From assembly GCA_030549495.1 (NCBI GenBank), contig JAUIRK010000953.1:152001-216000 (forward strand): 64,000 nt of DNA, written 5' to 3'. Source of the stretch: Nectonema munidae. Taxonomy: Eukaryota > Nematomorpha > Nectonematoida > Nectonematidae. A program made the translations under genes and the position numbers. The notes under the pieces are model-generated. The model saw only the letters and a list, made by a program, of their open reading frames with translations. It searched no databases and was not told the origin of the DNA. Positions within the stretch are counted from its first letter, which is position 1. Each line of letters starts with the position of its first letter. Of the stretch, positions 11,416-23,838 are shown piece after piece.

Positions 11416-13200
11416 AGAAGTAAGTAAGTAAGTAAGTAAGTTTATTAGGTCTATTAGAAAAAATTTTTCGAGCAGAAACATATGCTTATAGGCTCGAATG
11501 GGAAAAAAATCTATCATCTTTCCAACTACAATGAGAATTATTGTTTGAATTTTTGAAATATTTCAGTATGAAAAAAAAAGAAATGGTGAATCAAATTTAA
11601 TTGAAGTGAAATGATGATAGATTAAAAAAAACCCCCATGATGAGAGTAAGAAAAGTACAAAAACATATCGAATAAATATATGAATATACAAAATTTTATG
11701 ATATTGTTGTTGATTATATCTTCTGAGGAGTAAGTGTTGAACTTTGGAGATTGAGAGTGACTTTGATCATTCATGAAGGGAGAATAGTGTAGGCAATTCT
11801 AAATGATAAAAACAAAAAAAAGGCAGCGAAAAGAGAGATTATCGTTAAAATAATTATGTAAAAATTAATTACAATACAGATTTGATTCTAAGAAAAAAAT
11901 ATATAAAAATTATGATAGGAAAAAAAAAATTCATATGTTAAAAGAAAGTAAAAAAGATCGTAGTTTTTTTTTTGAATGATTTTATATTTTTTAAATAACG
12001 AATTTTTAGTGGAATAGTGTTCCATGTAAACATAGAGTTGAAAAGAAAACAATTACGTCTAGGCATGTTGGGGAAACGCTGTAAGAAAATGTTGTCATTT
12101 CTCAGATTGTGAGAATGAATGTTTTCGTTACAAAAAATTTATTTAGAGAAATGGATTGAATTAAAATTTCTGTATATGAAAGTAGAAGCACTCAAAGACC
12201 TTATTTGTTTAACATCTAATATATTGTGTATCTTTTAAATGTCTGCGGAATGGCTGTTCTCAATGAATTTGAGAGCGCGATTTTGCTTAGATTGCAATTT
12301 ATTAATAAATGTATTATTACTAAAAGCCCAAAGAGAGGTACAATATTTTAGTTTAGATTGAAAAAAAGAATGGAAAAAAAAAGTCTTGAATGAATTGTTA
12401 ACATATTTCTCACACTATATGCAATGCCTATGAAGATTGAGAGATCTCTAATTATTAATGCAATGTAAAAGAAAGGTTAGATTGTAAAATAATTCCTAAA
12501 TAGTTATAATAATCTGTTTTTCAATATTAGTACCAGAGAGAGGGAGATTCAATTGAGAAGAGGAGTGTTGAGAGTTGTATATCATGTATTTAGTTTTATC
12601 AAAATTAATATGAAGAAAGTTTTCATTGCACCAAATGGAAAATTTATTTAGAAGAAAGAGAAAGTGATTAATATAACTTTTCAAATTAAGATTTCTATAA
12701 ATAATAACACAATCGTCTGCATAAAAATAAAAAGTGGAATTTAAAGTTTGAAGAGAAAATATATCATTTATATAAAAGTTGAAAAAAGAGGGGCTAAAAT
12801 AGAGCCTTATGGAACACCACTAGTTATAGATTTAATTTTGGATTTTTTTACCATTAACTTTTACAAAATATTTTCTATTGGATAAATAATTTTTAATCAA
12901 ATCTAAAAATTTACCCCTAAATCCAAATTTTTCCAGTTTAAAAAGAAGCAATTTATGGTTAACTTTGTCAAATGCCTTGCTGAAGTCAATGAAAATAGAG
13001 CATGTTTCAAGTTTGTTGCCATATGAGTCGTAAATATCTGTCAGAACAGCGGCAACTGTGTCCACAGTAGACATGTTTGATTTAAATCCAAATTGATTTA
13101 TATTTTGCAAATTATATTTAGAAATAAAGAAATTCATTTTTGTGTAGATAATTTTTTCAAATAATTTACCGAAAAAAGGTAAATAAGAAAAATAAGACTT
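11416..13200 (-). mobile_element. 5'-truncated LINE (Jockey/CR1-like)
   Basis: Minus-strand non-LTR retrotransposon. The part at 13137-12832 encodes RT motifs NINQFGFKSNMSTVDTV and IFIDFSKAFDKVNHKLL. GVPQGSILAPL and YADDCVII follow in broken frames down to ~12700, then KSYINHFLFLLNKFSIWC and LHINFDKTKYMIYN (12684-12496). The endonuclease half is absent, as usual for 5' truncation. The 3' end carries a short tandem repeat (GTAA/CTTA units, 11426-11446) like the tail of the LINE at 3600-6650, which suggests related families. Confidence 0.85.
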
Positions 13201-13288
13201 AGTTTAAAATCGTATTTTTTCAAATTATTTATATTTTTGAGATTGTAAAAATGTGGATTAAATTTTTGTGTATGTAGATGTATCGTTT

Positions 13289-13455
13289 GACGTGAGTATG
13301 GTTGGTAAGATGCTGGATTCTATAACTCAAGGTCTTGGGTTCGATCTTGCATCAAGCCTTCTTTGCTCATAGTTCGATACAAGCGGCGCAATTGTGCCTT
13401 CTCAATGAAAACACCCTAGTGTACCTTTATATCTCCTTACCCTATCCTTACCCTA
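13289..13455 (+). mobile_element. tRNA-derived SINE, family A, copy 3
   Basis: Plus-strand copy with head CGTGAGTATGGTTGGTAAGA, B-box-like GGTTCGATCTTG, body AGTTCGATACAAGCGGCGC and TTGTGCCTTCTCAATG. It ends in TACCTTTATATC followed by CCTTACCCTATC repeats. Confidence 0.82.
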
Positions 13456-15990
13456 TCGTACATCAATATCGCATCCACTGGATAGATGGTAGTGATGTCA
13501 CCATACCAATGTAAGATATAAGAATTAAATATTTTTCAAAATCAAAAGGTGACTTCCAAAATGTAAGTAATTAACCAAAACTATCCAATGTAGTTAATTC
13601 ACTCATCAAAAGTTCTATTTGATTATGTTAACAATAATATTACAATAAGTTAAATGATATATCATCTTTTTTCAAAATTCATCAATATGTTTATACTCAA
13701 ATTTCAACAATAGAATACTTATGAATCTTACTAACTTCTGGTCAGACTAAGATCTGAACCTATTTGCGAATATTTACGTGTAAGTTAATAACAATAAAAA
13801 TATGGCATTTTTTTACCTTTTAAGAAAAGTGCAGGTTTTAGCATGACATCTGACATCATAGAAATTAACTAATTGTACATTCTATTCTGCAAAATTCAGA
13901 CATCTCTACTAAACCCAGTTATCCTTTCATTTCGCATACACAATAAGACATACAATACACCTATGTCACAATTTTAAATAATACTTTTTATTTCACTCGA
14001 ATCGACCCTTAGCCATATCTTAACCTCTTTCCATATTTATATACTATCAAATGATTATATTCGTTTTTCTTCCTTTCTAATCGTTCTATCTTTAATCAAT
14101 ATCATTGGAGCATAACAGCAGAATGTAATGGATGTTGCTTTATGTAGGGTTTAAAGAAAATTCTAAAAGTATACATTTTGGAAATTTTTTGTTCTCTTAG
14201 TCTGCAAAATTACGATCTCTGCAAAATCTCATAAATTCCAATGTATATGCATAAATGCCTTATACACGTCTTACATTGACTTTACTGTAACTTTTAACAA
14301 GACTATAAATTGGTTTAGAAATTATTTGATATCCAAAATTCTAACCCTAAACAAAACTCTTATTAACTCCAATCAGTAGATCAACTTTTTTTAAAAGTAT
14401 TAAATCTTATCTCAAACAAATAACTTGCTATCGCTAGATCTATGAATGGATGTCGCAGCAATATTTTAAAATTTATGTAACTCTTTTTACATAATTTTAT
14501 CTATATATCTCACATCATTAAAAAATAAATTAAGCTTAAACTTTAAAAACATAAGAAATCATCATCTTCTCCAAGTATTCTTCCTTAAAAAAGTCAAAAA
14601 GAAATTATAACTAAACCATGAAAATAATTAAAAATGGATCAAATTCACAAAGAAATATTATTTTAATTAACCTTTCTAAGGTAAATTATCTCCTTCTTAC
14701 TATATGAATAAGGTCGTTTCCTTTTTCAGAATTCAAATGTGCAATTAAAAAAAGTAAACACATCACCACTCCTATAAATTAAAAATAGAGAACTGTCATA
14801 TCTAGTAAATCAATGGAAGTTCATCATCTAGTTTCTATCTTACATTTTCTTTCCGAGAAAAACAAAAAAATAAATCTAACCATACAATATACAAATCTAT
14901 TTTATCACAATATAATCTATGGCTTGAACCCTAAAACCTATCTGCAAACAGAAGAAAGAACATAGCATATTCTAAATTTAGTGACTAATTAAAATCGTCC
15001 TTGATATATAAACTAAAGAATGGCTAAATTTATCATCAAGGAGTCAACAAAAGCTTTGAAATTTTCATATTACCTGCGAGCATTCCCCTCGTCGACATTT
15101 CAACCGATCCCACATTTCTATAATGTTTCTAAATCGTTATAAAGTATAAATCTTTAATTTCAATGCAATTTTAAATTTTGTATCCGTTTAAAAAACATAT
15201 ATATATAAAAAAAAAAACTTCTGCATTTTGTCTGAAACTTATTTTGTTGCGTGATTCTATTATACTATCTAAATATTGCGTATGTATTATATATATTTCA
15301 CAATATGAATATCTGTTGTTTCGCTTCTCACAAGTAGTATAGAATTAATGCTATGCACAATACAAACATTATTTAAAGGAATAGTTCTAAGCTATTGAAA
15401 TTTTTCCACATCATTGTCATAGAATAGATCATTAAATTTTCAATTGCTATTTTAGATGATTATATTTTATCAAATTGTTCTATGAGCGAGAGACATAATT
15501 AACTGGCCTTTATTAGCCTTTAGTGTGCTCTTGTAATTGTGTACATATTTTGAAACCATATTCCAAATGTTGTCTCTTGTCAGGTCAAAAAATTTTTCTT
15601 TCTTTCTATATTTCTATTTGTAAAAAGTAATATGATTTTTTCTGACAAATATTTAATGAGTATATTTGGATAACTTTCCCAATTTTTGATCAGTAAGATT
15701 ATCTCTCTCACCAAAATATATAAATATATAATCATAAGTGTTTTTAATTTACAAATGTAAAATAACACTTTTTGTATACAAAAATAATAGAGAATTAAAG
15801 TTATATCAATTATAATTTTATTTTATTATAATAAATTCCACTTATTGTTATCGCGAACTAACTAAGATAGGTCTACAAGTTGCGTCATTAACGATAAAAA
15901 AACTTATTGTTATTAAATTTATTATTTTATTTTTTGTTTCAACTTTACTCTATTCATATCATAATCGCCCTTTCTTCCCGCTAATTAAGC
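13456..15990. other. Spacer upstream of H2A.Z
   Basis: AT-rich with no convincing coding region on either strand. The promoter of H2A.Z must lie at its right end. A pyrimidine-rich stretch (CGCCCTTTCTTCCCGC, 15966-15981) just before the start codon may mark the start-site region, but no TATA box is clear. Confidence 0.4.
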
Positions 15991-15995
15991 AAATA

Positions 15996-18900
15996 ATGGT
16001 AAGTATTTCAATTTTTTTAGAATATGGTTTTTCAAAATTATTTTTTCAGGCAGGTGGTAAAGCAGGAAAAGATTCTGGAAAATCCAAAGTGAAATCAATG
16101 ACAAGATCTACACGAGCTGGCTTACAAGTATACTTATTTTAGAGTCGTAATTTTTACTATCTATTTTATTTTTAAGTTTCCTGTAGGACGTATTCATAGA
16201 CATCTTAAAACAAGAACAACAAGCCATGGAAGAGTTGGGGCAACTGCAGCCGTGTATTCAGCTGCTATTTTGGAATATCTTACTGCAGAGGTTATATTTA
16301 ACTTAATTTGTATTTTTTGATAAAAAAATTTATTGGGCAAAATTTAATTATTGGTACGAACTTAAACTTTTATCTATTGATTTTTCAACATCAACAAATA
16401 CTATTGGGGTACAATACAGCATAGTAATTTTCCATAGAGATATAGTGTATGAGTAAATAACAGCAAATGATGAAGAGAAATTTACATAGCAAACAAGAAA
16501 TTAAGTATTTTTTACTTTATTATGGCCATCTACCTTGCTCTATCATATTTACCTAAAGCCCATTTTGACCTTTTTTTTAGAGTTTTCCCTTAACCCTATT
16601 AGTGCTGGGGGCGTAAACCCCCCCCCCCCCCCCCCCCCCTTCACAAAAAAATTAATTGTAGAAAATTCGTTGAATCATATCCCTTCAAATTTTGTGACTT
16701 TTCCTAAAATCGCTAGCTGCATCTTTTGAAACCATTTTCATGGTAGTTGAATGACCCTTTCATGTCCAAAACTGTCAATCAAAAATAAAAATCACATTAT
16801 CTGTACTTACCCTTATAACTTAGGATCTATATTATATAAAACCTTGAAAATTTATTATTATATACAGTTTGGAACGCATAACACTTTATATATTTAATTT
16901 TTTCAATAATCATGGCTATTTTTTAGAAAATGACAATCAAAATTTTGATTGATCAAAAATATATCTAATAAAATATATGTTTCTATACTAAATCGGTCAT
17001 GCTGTTTTCATTTCTGGACTCATTTTTTACATTTAGGATTTGAAAATACCTATAAGTGTTAATCAAATTTGCGGTTTCTAAAAATTATCTCCAAAAACAT
17101 TCATTCAAATTTTACAATGAAATATATGTGTTATACTAAATCGGCCATGCTGGTTTCATTTCCGGACTCATTTTTTAGTTTTAGGATGTGAAAATACTTA
17201 TATAAGTGTTAATCAAATTTGCTGTTTATTTCTAAAAATTGTCTCCAAAAACATTCATTCAAATTTTACAATGAAATATATGTTTTTATACCAAATCAAC
17301 CTTAGGACTCAATTTTTGCAGTTTGAATTTGAAAATACCTATAAGTATCAATCAAATTTGTTTCCAAAAATATTGATTCAAATTTTACATGAAATATATG
17401 TTTTTATAGCAAATAGATCATGATTTCATTTCTGAACACAATTTTTGCATTTAGACGGTTTAACTGCTAGTGTCAATCAAATTTGCGGTTTATTTTTGAA
17501 AACTATATCCCAAAATATTCTCTCAATTTTACATGAAATATATGTTTTTATACCAATTCGACCATGATAATTTTTATTTCTAAAATCATTTTTTGCATTT
17601 AGAGGTTTTAAATGTCTGATAGTGTCAATCAAATGTTCGATTTACGTCTAATGTCTACAGAAATATTTTTGAAATTTAAATAAAATATCTGTTTTTATGC
17701 CAAATGGAAGATGTTGGTTTCATTTTTGGACTCAGGTTTGGCATTTATGGTTTTAAAATATCTGAAAGCTTGAATCAGATTTGCGGTTTACTTCTAAATA
17801 CTGTCTTCAAAAAAGTAAAATATCTGTTTTTGCGTATTTTATTTCTTTACTGGATTTTGGATAATACGGTTAAAAAATATCTCGAAGTGGCAATTGAATT
17901 AGTAATGTATGTCTGAAAATCAGTTCTGTAAAAAATTTTCAAAAAATGGCTGCATATTAGTTATATATTAAAAATATACTTTTTTTTGTATATTTTGGCT
18001 TATAATACTTTCTACAATCATCTTGAGTATGAAATATTTATTAAAAAAAACAAAACGTATTATAAAATCTTTTGAAAATTTGTATGAGAGAATGAACCAA
18101 GTTGAAAACTAATTGAAAAGAGAACATGTGATCAAAACAAATAATTAAAAAAATATGTATCTTGACTAAATGGAAGATCTACCATGTTCTAATGAATTAG
18201 GAAGTGGTTTAATTATATAATATTAGATGCTTCAAAAAAATTTTGACTGTGAAAAAGAAGTTTCTCTTTTACAAATTAAAAATATTTAAATCTATAGCTT
18301 ATCATCTATGATTACAATTAACATTTAGCTAAGATGGGTAGGAAATCTGAAAATTTAGAATAGGTCAGATTCATCAAAAATGGCACAGATGCCATTATGT
18401 GAGAATTTAGTCACTATCAAGATATTTTTTAATTTAAATTGAATTTGTTCATCTTTTTCCATTTGTGTCAAAGTGAGAATCTTTTAGATGAAGAACCTGG
18501 ACACCTTTTTATAATTGAACAATGAACACCGCGAATGATTCATCAGAAAAAACCTTTGAAATGAGATTGGTTGAGAAATATTCAGGCCTGATAATAAAAT
18601 ACAAGATACTATATATTAATTAAACACAATTAATTCATGTTTAAAGTGACGAGTGGACCGTTAGCAAAAGTATGGTTCTCGTTTATTTGAAAAAGAAAGC
18701 ACAGATTATCTTTTTGTAAAATTTTCATGTTTAAATAAATCACTTATGAATAACTTATAAAAGTTATCTATTTTACAAACAATAATTTAAAATATAGCGT
18801 GATTTATCTATTTTTAGGCTAATTTATTTGGAAATTTACACATTATTATTTAATATTTTAGGAGGGTATGCCTTTTAAATCTAAGAATTTCTATCGCCAT

Positions 18901-19469
18901 TGATGTAGTAAAACCTAAATTATATTGATTATTATCGTAGGATATATGCCGATAAGTATCGCTATAGGGAAGATGTTAAATTGCGCCATAAATTATTACA
19001 TGTAGGCTGGGGTAACTTGCGCTTAATAATTCTTGGTTATAAAGATATAGCTTTTGATATTATTTTCGTTTTTTTTTATTAATACAATTTTAAAAAACGC
19101 CTACTAACATTTCTATATAAAATGAATACAATAGAAAAATAAATGAATCCCCTCTCCTCAAATATTTTCAATAGTGTGCTCCCCTGTTCCAAAGACGAAG
19201 TCTAAAATGATCTGATTATTTTGAAAGAAAATATATTCAACTTTCTCATCCATTTTTAGGTGTTGGAATTAGCAGGAAATGCGAGTAAAGATTTGAATGT
19301 TAAAAGGATTACCCCTCGTCACTTACAACTCGCGATTCGTGGAGACGAAGAATTAGACTTTTTAATCAAGGCAACGATCGCAGGTGGTGGAGTTATTCCT
19401 CACATTCATAAATCACTCATAGCCAAAAAAGGACTGTCTCCTAAAAAAGATATGGATATGATAATGTGA
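15996..19469 (+). CDS. H2A.Z: Histone H2A variant H2A.Z (H2Av type), four coding exons
   Basis: Nucleosome core histone that replaces H2A at promoters and other regulatory chromatin. Coding exons: 15996-15998 (only the ATG, followed by GTAAGT), 16050-16127, 16177-16290 and 19260-19469. The joined product is about 134 residues: [17 protein letters not shown], then the histone fold with [67 protein letters not shown] and [15 protein letters not shown]. The [12 protein letters not shown] stretch and GNASKDL are diagnostic of H2A.Z against canonical H2A. Oddities: [10 protein letters not shown] has Phe where most family members have Ser, and the C-terminal tail [15 protein letters not shown] does not resemble either the usual short tail or the SQ-bearing Drosophila H2Av tail. 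The third intron (2969 bp) is mostly a mobile repeat, and its donor (GTTATA) is weak. Confidence 0.96.
16590..18612 (+). mobile_element. TTAA-ended element X with tandem repeats, copy 1 (inside H2A.Z intron 3)
   Basis: Starts with TTAACCCTATTAGTGCTGGG and a 21-base C run. It holds about eight tandem monomers of ~118-155 bp (16971 to ~17990; hallmark AAATATATGTTTTTATACCA) and a unique tail that reads CATGTTCTAATGAATTAGG and AATGATTCATCAGAAAAAAC. The same order, reversed, is found at 37191-38575 and 52519-54913, which defines the repeat family. It does not encode a protein. It is probably a non-autonomous DNA element with internal satellite-like repeats. The right end is truncated relative to the other copies. 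Confidence 0.7.
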
Positions 19470-19570
19470 AGAGAACTTATATATAATTTTGACTGTAACT
19501 AAAGCAGTGTAACTTAGTTGTAGTATAATAATTTTTCAATGTATTAATTTATCCATATCTTTTACTTAAA

Positions 19571-19576
19571 AATAAA
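19571..19576 (+). terminator. Polyadenylation signal AATAAA of H2A.Z
   Basis: AATAAA about 100 nt downstream of the H2A.Z stop codon, in an AT-rich 3' UTR. Confidence 0.55.
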
Positions 19577-19689
19577 TATTACTTTTATCCTACTTATATA
19601 CCTATAATAGAGCAGTGGGTTCCAAATAGGGTAAACTTCCAGATTAAAACTAAAACTATAATATGTTAGATTCTAATTGGGTGACTTTT

Positions 19690-20262
19690 CCAATATTATG
19701 AGGTATATATGTGTAAAAAAACTTTGTATAAGCACTAAATCTAAAATTATCTTTTTTCAGTTGAGCTGTCATATATCAATCAATTTTTTGACAGATTTGG
19801 TTGATTTTTAAAAAAATAAACGTGACCATCGTGTTCAGCATACTTGAAAATGGGTATATATGTGTAAAAAACTTTGTATACCCATTTACTTTTTTTAGTT
19901 GAGCTGTCATATCTCAATCAATTTTTTGAACAGGTTTGGTTGGTTTTAAAAAAATAAATGTGACTATCGTATTCAGCACACTTGAAAATGGGTATATATG
20001 TGTAAAAAAGTTTGTATACCCATTTAAACTAAAAGTTTCTTTTTTTAGTTGAGCTGTCAAATAATCAATTTTTGACAAGTTTGATTGATTTTTATAAAAA
20101 AAATAATAAATGTCACGAACAGATTCGTAATCAATCATTTAGTAGGTTCACGCGAAAATTTTGTAAAAATTTGCAATCATTCAAGAAAAACCGAGGGGGG
20201 GGGCTAAAATAACCCCTCCCGTTACTGAGGAAATGAAAATAGGCCGTCACTAATAGGGTTAA
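19690..20262 (-). repeat. Tandem repeats of ~130-150 bp ending in a TTAA terminal repeat (element Y)
   Basis: Three tandem copies of a unit with GGTATATATGTGTAAAAAA, ACTTTGTATACCCATTTA and AGTTGAGCTGTCATAT. They are followed by a G-run hairpin region (GAGGGGGGGGGCTAAAATAA with CCCCTCCCG) and a terminal sequence that on the minus strand begins TTAACCCTATTAGTGACGGC. The first 15 bases equal the start of element X at 16590. The other end is not found. Confidence 0.6.
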
Positions 20263-20375
20263 GAGGAAGAAAAGTTCGGGTAACACTGCTCTAAAAAGTA
20301 TTACTATTATTATTCAGATAAGAAATTAAGAAAAGAAATTTTTTGTAAAATATTTCTTTGAGTACTGTAAGTTTC

Positions 20376-22601
20376 TTAACCTTTTTCATGCCACTCATAA
20401 AATATAAGTAAATTTTTTTGATTTTATTTTATATAAAAAGGATAGAATTCACTCATGATTTTTTTCTTCTAGAAATTAGTTTGATTTTATACGAATGTTC
20501 TCATGTGGGAACACTGTAAGGATTGGTGGAAAATAAAAAAAAGTTTATTTTTTATGATATAAATCAAAACACTTAAAGCCTTTATCAGCATGAAGACGAA
20601 TTTGGCACTTAGAACACATTATACGTGTATTTTTTAAACAAACTTTACATCTTCCTTGGGTAGTAGAAACTTTAGTGTGATCGATGTCATCAAGTCGTAT
20701 ATCTGGTGTTAAGTCTATTTTTATTTTTAGGATGTTTCGTATTTAGTAAACATAAAGTAATGATTATTCTAAATTCTAAGTGAGACAATTTTTCTTTAGA
20801 GTGCAACTTGCAATAAAACAACCAAGCAGAAACTATTGATACATTCATGTGCAAACAAAGGCCAGTACCATTTTTTTCCACGAAAGACGATCAAAAACGT
20901 CTACTCCACCCATACCTAAATTATACATTTTAATTAAGTTGGGTGTTTTTATAGTAACACTTCCTTGTTTTTTAATTCTTCTGAATGATGTACCAAGAAT
21001 ATTATGTCCCATAAAGTTGGTACCAATTAAAACTTCAGAATTATCATTACACTTACAAAAATAAAAAACATCGCCATCACAACAATCAAATTCTCCAGGT
21101 AATTTTAATTTTGAGACATAAGCTCGCATGCATCTGTTTTTTCTTACTGTTCCAATTGCTTTAGTTTAGCATTTTGAGTTTTCAATTCCTTTAAAAGTTG
21201 ATAACTTGTAAAAAAAATTATCGAAGTAAAAGACATGGTTTTCTATATTAGATAAAACTTTTTCCTTTTCAATCATTTCATTTACAACAGTTGCTCCAAG
21301 ACCCTCTTTTCTTTTTTCATTGTTTTTTCGCAATATATTTTCAGAAAATATGGATACCCGTCGGAACCGCAGAGACACCAAATCGAATAGGCTTTCCTTT
21401 GATAAACATTTTTGAACTGTCTTTCAAAATATGGTACCATACTTTCGTCGATGCTCACATTTGAGTGAAAAATTGCAAATTGAATTAAAGATTTATTTAA
21501 ATCATCGAATAATAGTCTCACTTTAGACATTTTAACATTCGGGTCTAAATTCCTGTTATCATTGAAGTGCAAATTTTGTTTTATTTTTACTCATTGTTTG
21601 AGATACTAATTGAACTCCCAAGTGTGGTTGATTAGACCAATAATCTTGCTCACTTGGAAGTATATGATACCTAGATAGCAATACAATACCCAAAAAATTA
21701 AGAATATCTTTCTCGGTAGGCTGAAAAGAAGAATCATTATTATCACGCATTGCAAATACTTTTGTTTGATAAGTTATATTTTCAACTATTTCTTTTGTAA
21801 AAAACAGATTCCAAAGTTGAAAAGGAGTCTTGTCATGATATAAACAGTATAAATCGTTGACATCTTCAGAAAAAGTATTCAATAAAAAACCCTGAAAACA
21901 TTCTGTTTTTTCCATTTAACAGATGGGAATTTAGATTTCTTTTTACTTGGTTTCGTGACTTCAGTATCGCACGAATCATCAGAAAAAACTTCAAATTTAC
22001 CTGCTGGTTCAAATAAGCTAATATCTTCCAAATTTGTGTTAATATTTTCAGATTCCCTATCACAATCTGAATTAGAAAGATCTGGTGGGAGTACCACGAT
22101 ATCTTGAGTTTTATTAAAAAATCCAATATGATAAATAGCATCATAAAGTAAAGGAAAAGCGAAGACATTTTAAAAGTATAAACAAGTAAAAATTCTAAAA
22201 TTAGAGCAAAAAAAGTTTAAAAAATAAAATTTAAAAATATAAATTTTTTTTTATTTGTATAAAGACTGCCAGTGTTCCTATATGGAAACATAAATTTTAA
22301 TTTTTAACAAATTTTTTTTTGGAAATTTTTTTTTATATAAACTCAATATTCTTATATATAATTATAAAAAAATTTTAATAGCTTTTTTTTGTTTAAAATT
22401 GAGGAACAAAGTAAGTGTACTTAGTAAGTAAAAAAATCAAAATTTAACCCATTCTCATTGAAAAATAAAATTTAATAAATGAATTTTATATTAGGAACTA
22501 TCAATATATAAAAAAAATTATTAAAGAATACAAACATACTATTTTTTTCATTGTTTTAGATATGTTCCCACATGGGACATTGGCATGAAAAAGGACTTTA
22601 A
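20376..22601 (-). mobile_element. piggyBac element 1, decayed
   Basis: Bounded by TTAA at 20376-20379 and 22598-22601. The termini read CCTTTTTCATGCCA on the left and AGTCCTTTTTCATGCCA on the right (inverted). Subterminal dyads of the AATGTTC...GGGAACA type lie at 20494-20513, 22270-22291 and 22562-22581. The transposase runs on the minus strand from about 22097 to 20551 but is split over several frames. It resembles the element at 28730-30645 yet is clearly a different subfamily. Confidence 0.9.
20551..22168 (-). pseudogene. piggyBac transposase, frameshifted remains
   Basis: DDD-type cut-and-paste transposase. Pieces in order: an acidic N-terminus with ISLFEPAGKFEVFSDDSCD; LWNLFFTKEIVENITYQTKV; ILNFLGIVLLSRYHILPSEQ; the first catalytic Asp in SIDESMVPYFERQFK; the second in VFYFDNFFYKLSTFKG; the third in MYNLGMGGVDVFDRL; and a C-terminal Cys/His finger with MCSKCQIRLHADKGFKCFD. 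At least five frame changes separate these pieces (visible open parts 21559-21915, 21282-21572, 21166-21381, 20845-21129, 20690-20881), and part of the region after the third Asp is lost. It cannot be functional. Confidence 0.88.
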
Positions 22602-23838
22602 AGGTCTTTGACTAATTTCTTATATAAAAGAGTATATACCAAATATTTTTTGGATTATTTAATTTTATACAAAAAGTTATGCATGCATAATAGTGGTCCA
22701 AAAATGGAAAAAAACTTTTTGAAAATGATATTTTTCGGGTTGCAATGCCGTAATATAAGCGCTATTTTTTCCAGTAAATGTAATAGAAACTTAGGGATAC
22801 TACCACTACTCAATTTTATCAGATAGTGAATCCCATTTTTATCTATTATTCGGATATTTAATAACACTTATTTAAACAAAAAATAAATAAATTTACTTAA
22901 ACATATAGGCTAAATTAGACTACCGAAAATGCCAGTTTACCAATACGAGGTGTGGGTAAAATTTTAAAAAATAACGCAATAGAGCGGTACAGGAGGATAT
23001 AAGTTGAAAAAATGACACAAGAGTCGGATTCTGTAAAATTTCATGTACATTCATCATAGAGTCTTACTTCACACCATACTATATTCTGCTCACAAAGCAA
23101 GCTGTCACCAATTCACGCACGCTGCAATAGTGTGTTTGATAGAGGAAGAGTGCTGTATTTTGAAAAACATAAGACAAATGTATTTTTGAATTTATATAGC
23201 AAGGTAAATTGTAGCATAGATAACATTTATGACGCTTTTTTTATCGAAGTTTCATTTGATTTTTTAAAAACTCAAATTTAATTTTACTGAATAATGAGTA
23301 TGAGTAAAATCTATTCATTTCAAATAATTGATTTGAAAATTTTTAATATTTATATAAATATTGAGAATAAAATTGAAGATTAAGTAATATTTAAAATATT
23401 TTTCAATTAACAATAAAAAGGAGGTCATTTATAAACTGTCTCAAAAAAGAGGTGAGAAATTAAAGGCTTTTACAAAAAATAGGACGTGTACCGGTGGGTT
23501 TAAAGGATGTAGAGGGTGGTCTTGATAAAATTCAAAGCGTTATTTTTTGACATGCACTGTATAAAGTAGGCCCGTGCAGTGCTATATTCTACATCTAACA
23601 GAAAATTGTTTATAACAAAATTTTGCAATTTTTTTTCTATTATTTCCTCCTATATCAGGTTCAACCGTTCTGATCTCCCCATTCATGTGTAAGATAGAAA
23701 GAGTAGTCAAAAGACACGGTGTGATTATATACTATTTTATTTAAAAAAATTTAGAAATATACTGATAAAGATATAGTTACATAAAAACGGTTATTAACAA
23801 CTAAAATGACTTATTTGTTCGCCTACTTTAGAAATAGA
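22602..23838. other. AT-rich spacer
   Basis: No gene, transposon end or tandem repeat that I can support on either strand. Confidence 0.4.

Noticed and set aside
16590-20262. A single 3.67 kb transposon that captured the H2A.Z exon
   Set aside because: The left part matches other element X copies while the right part has different repeats, and H2A.Z exon 4 is a normal conserved exon. Two insertions are simpler; kept as a finding only.
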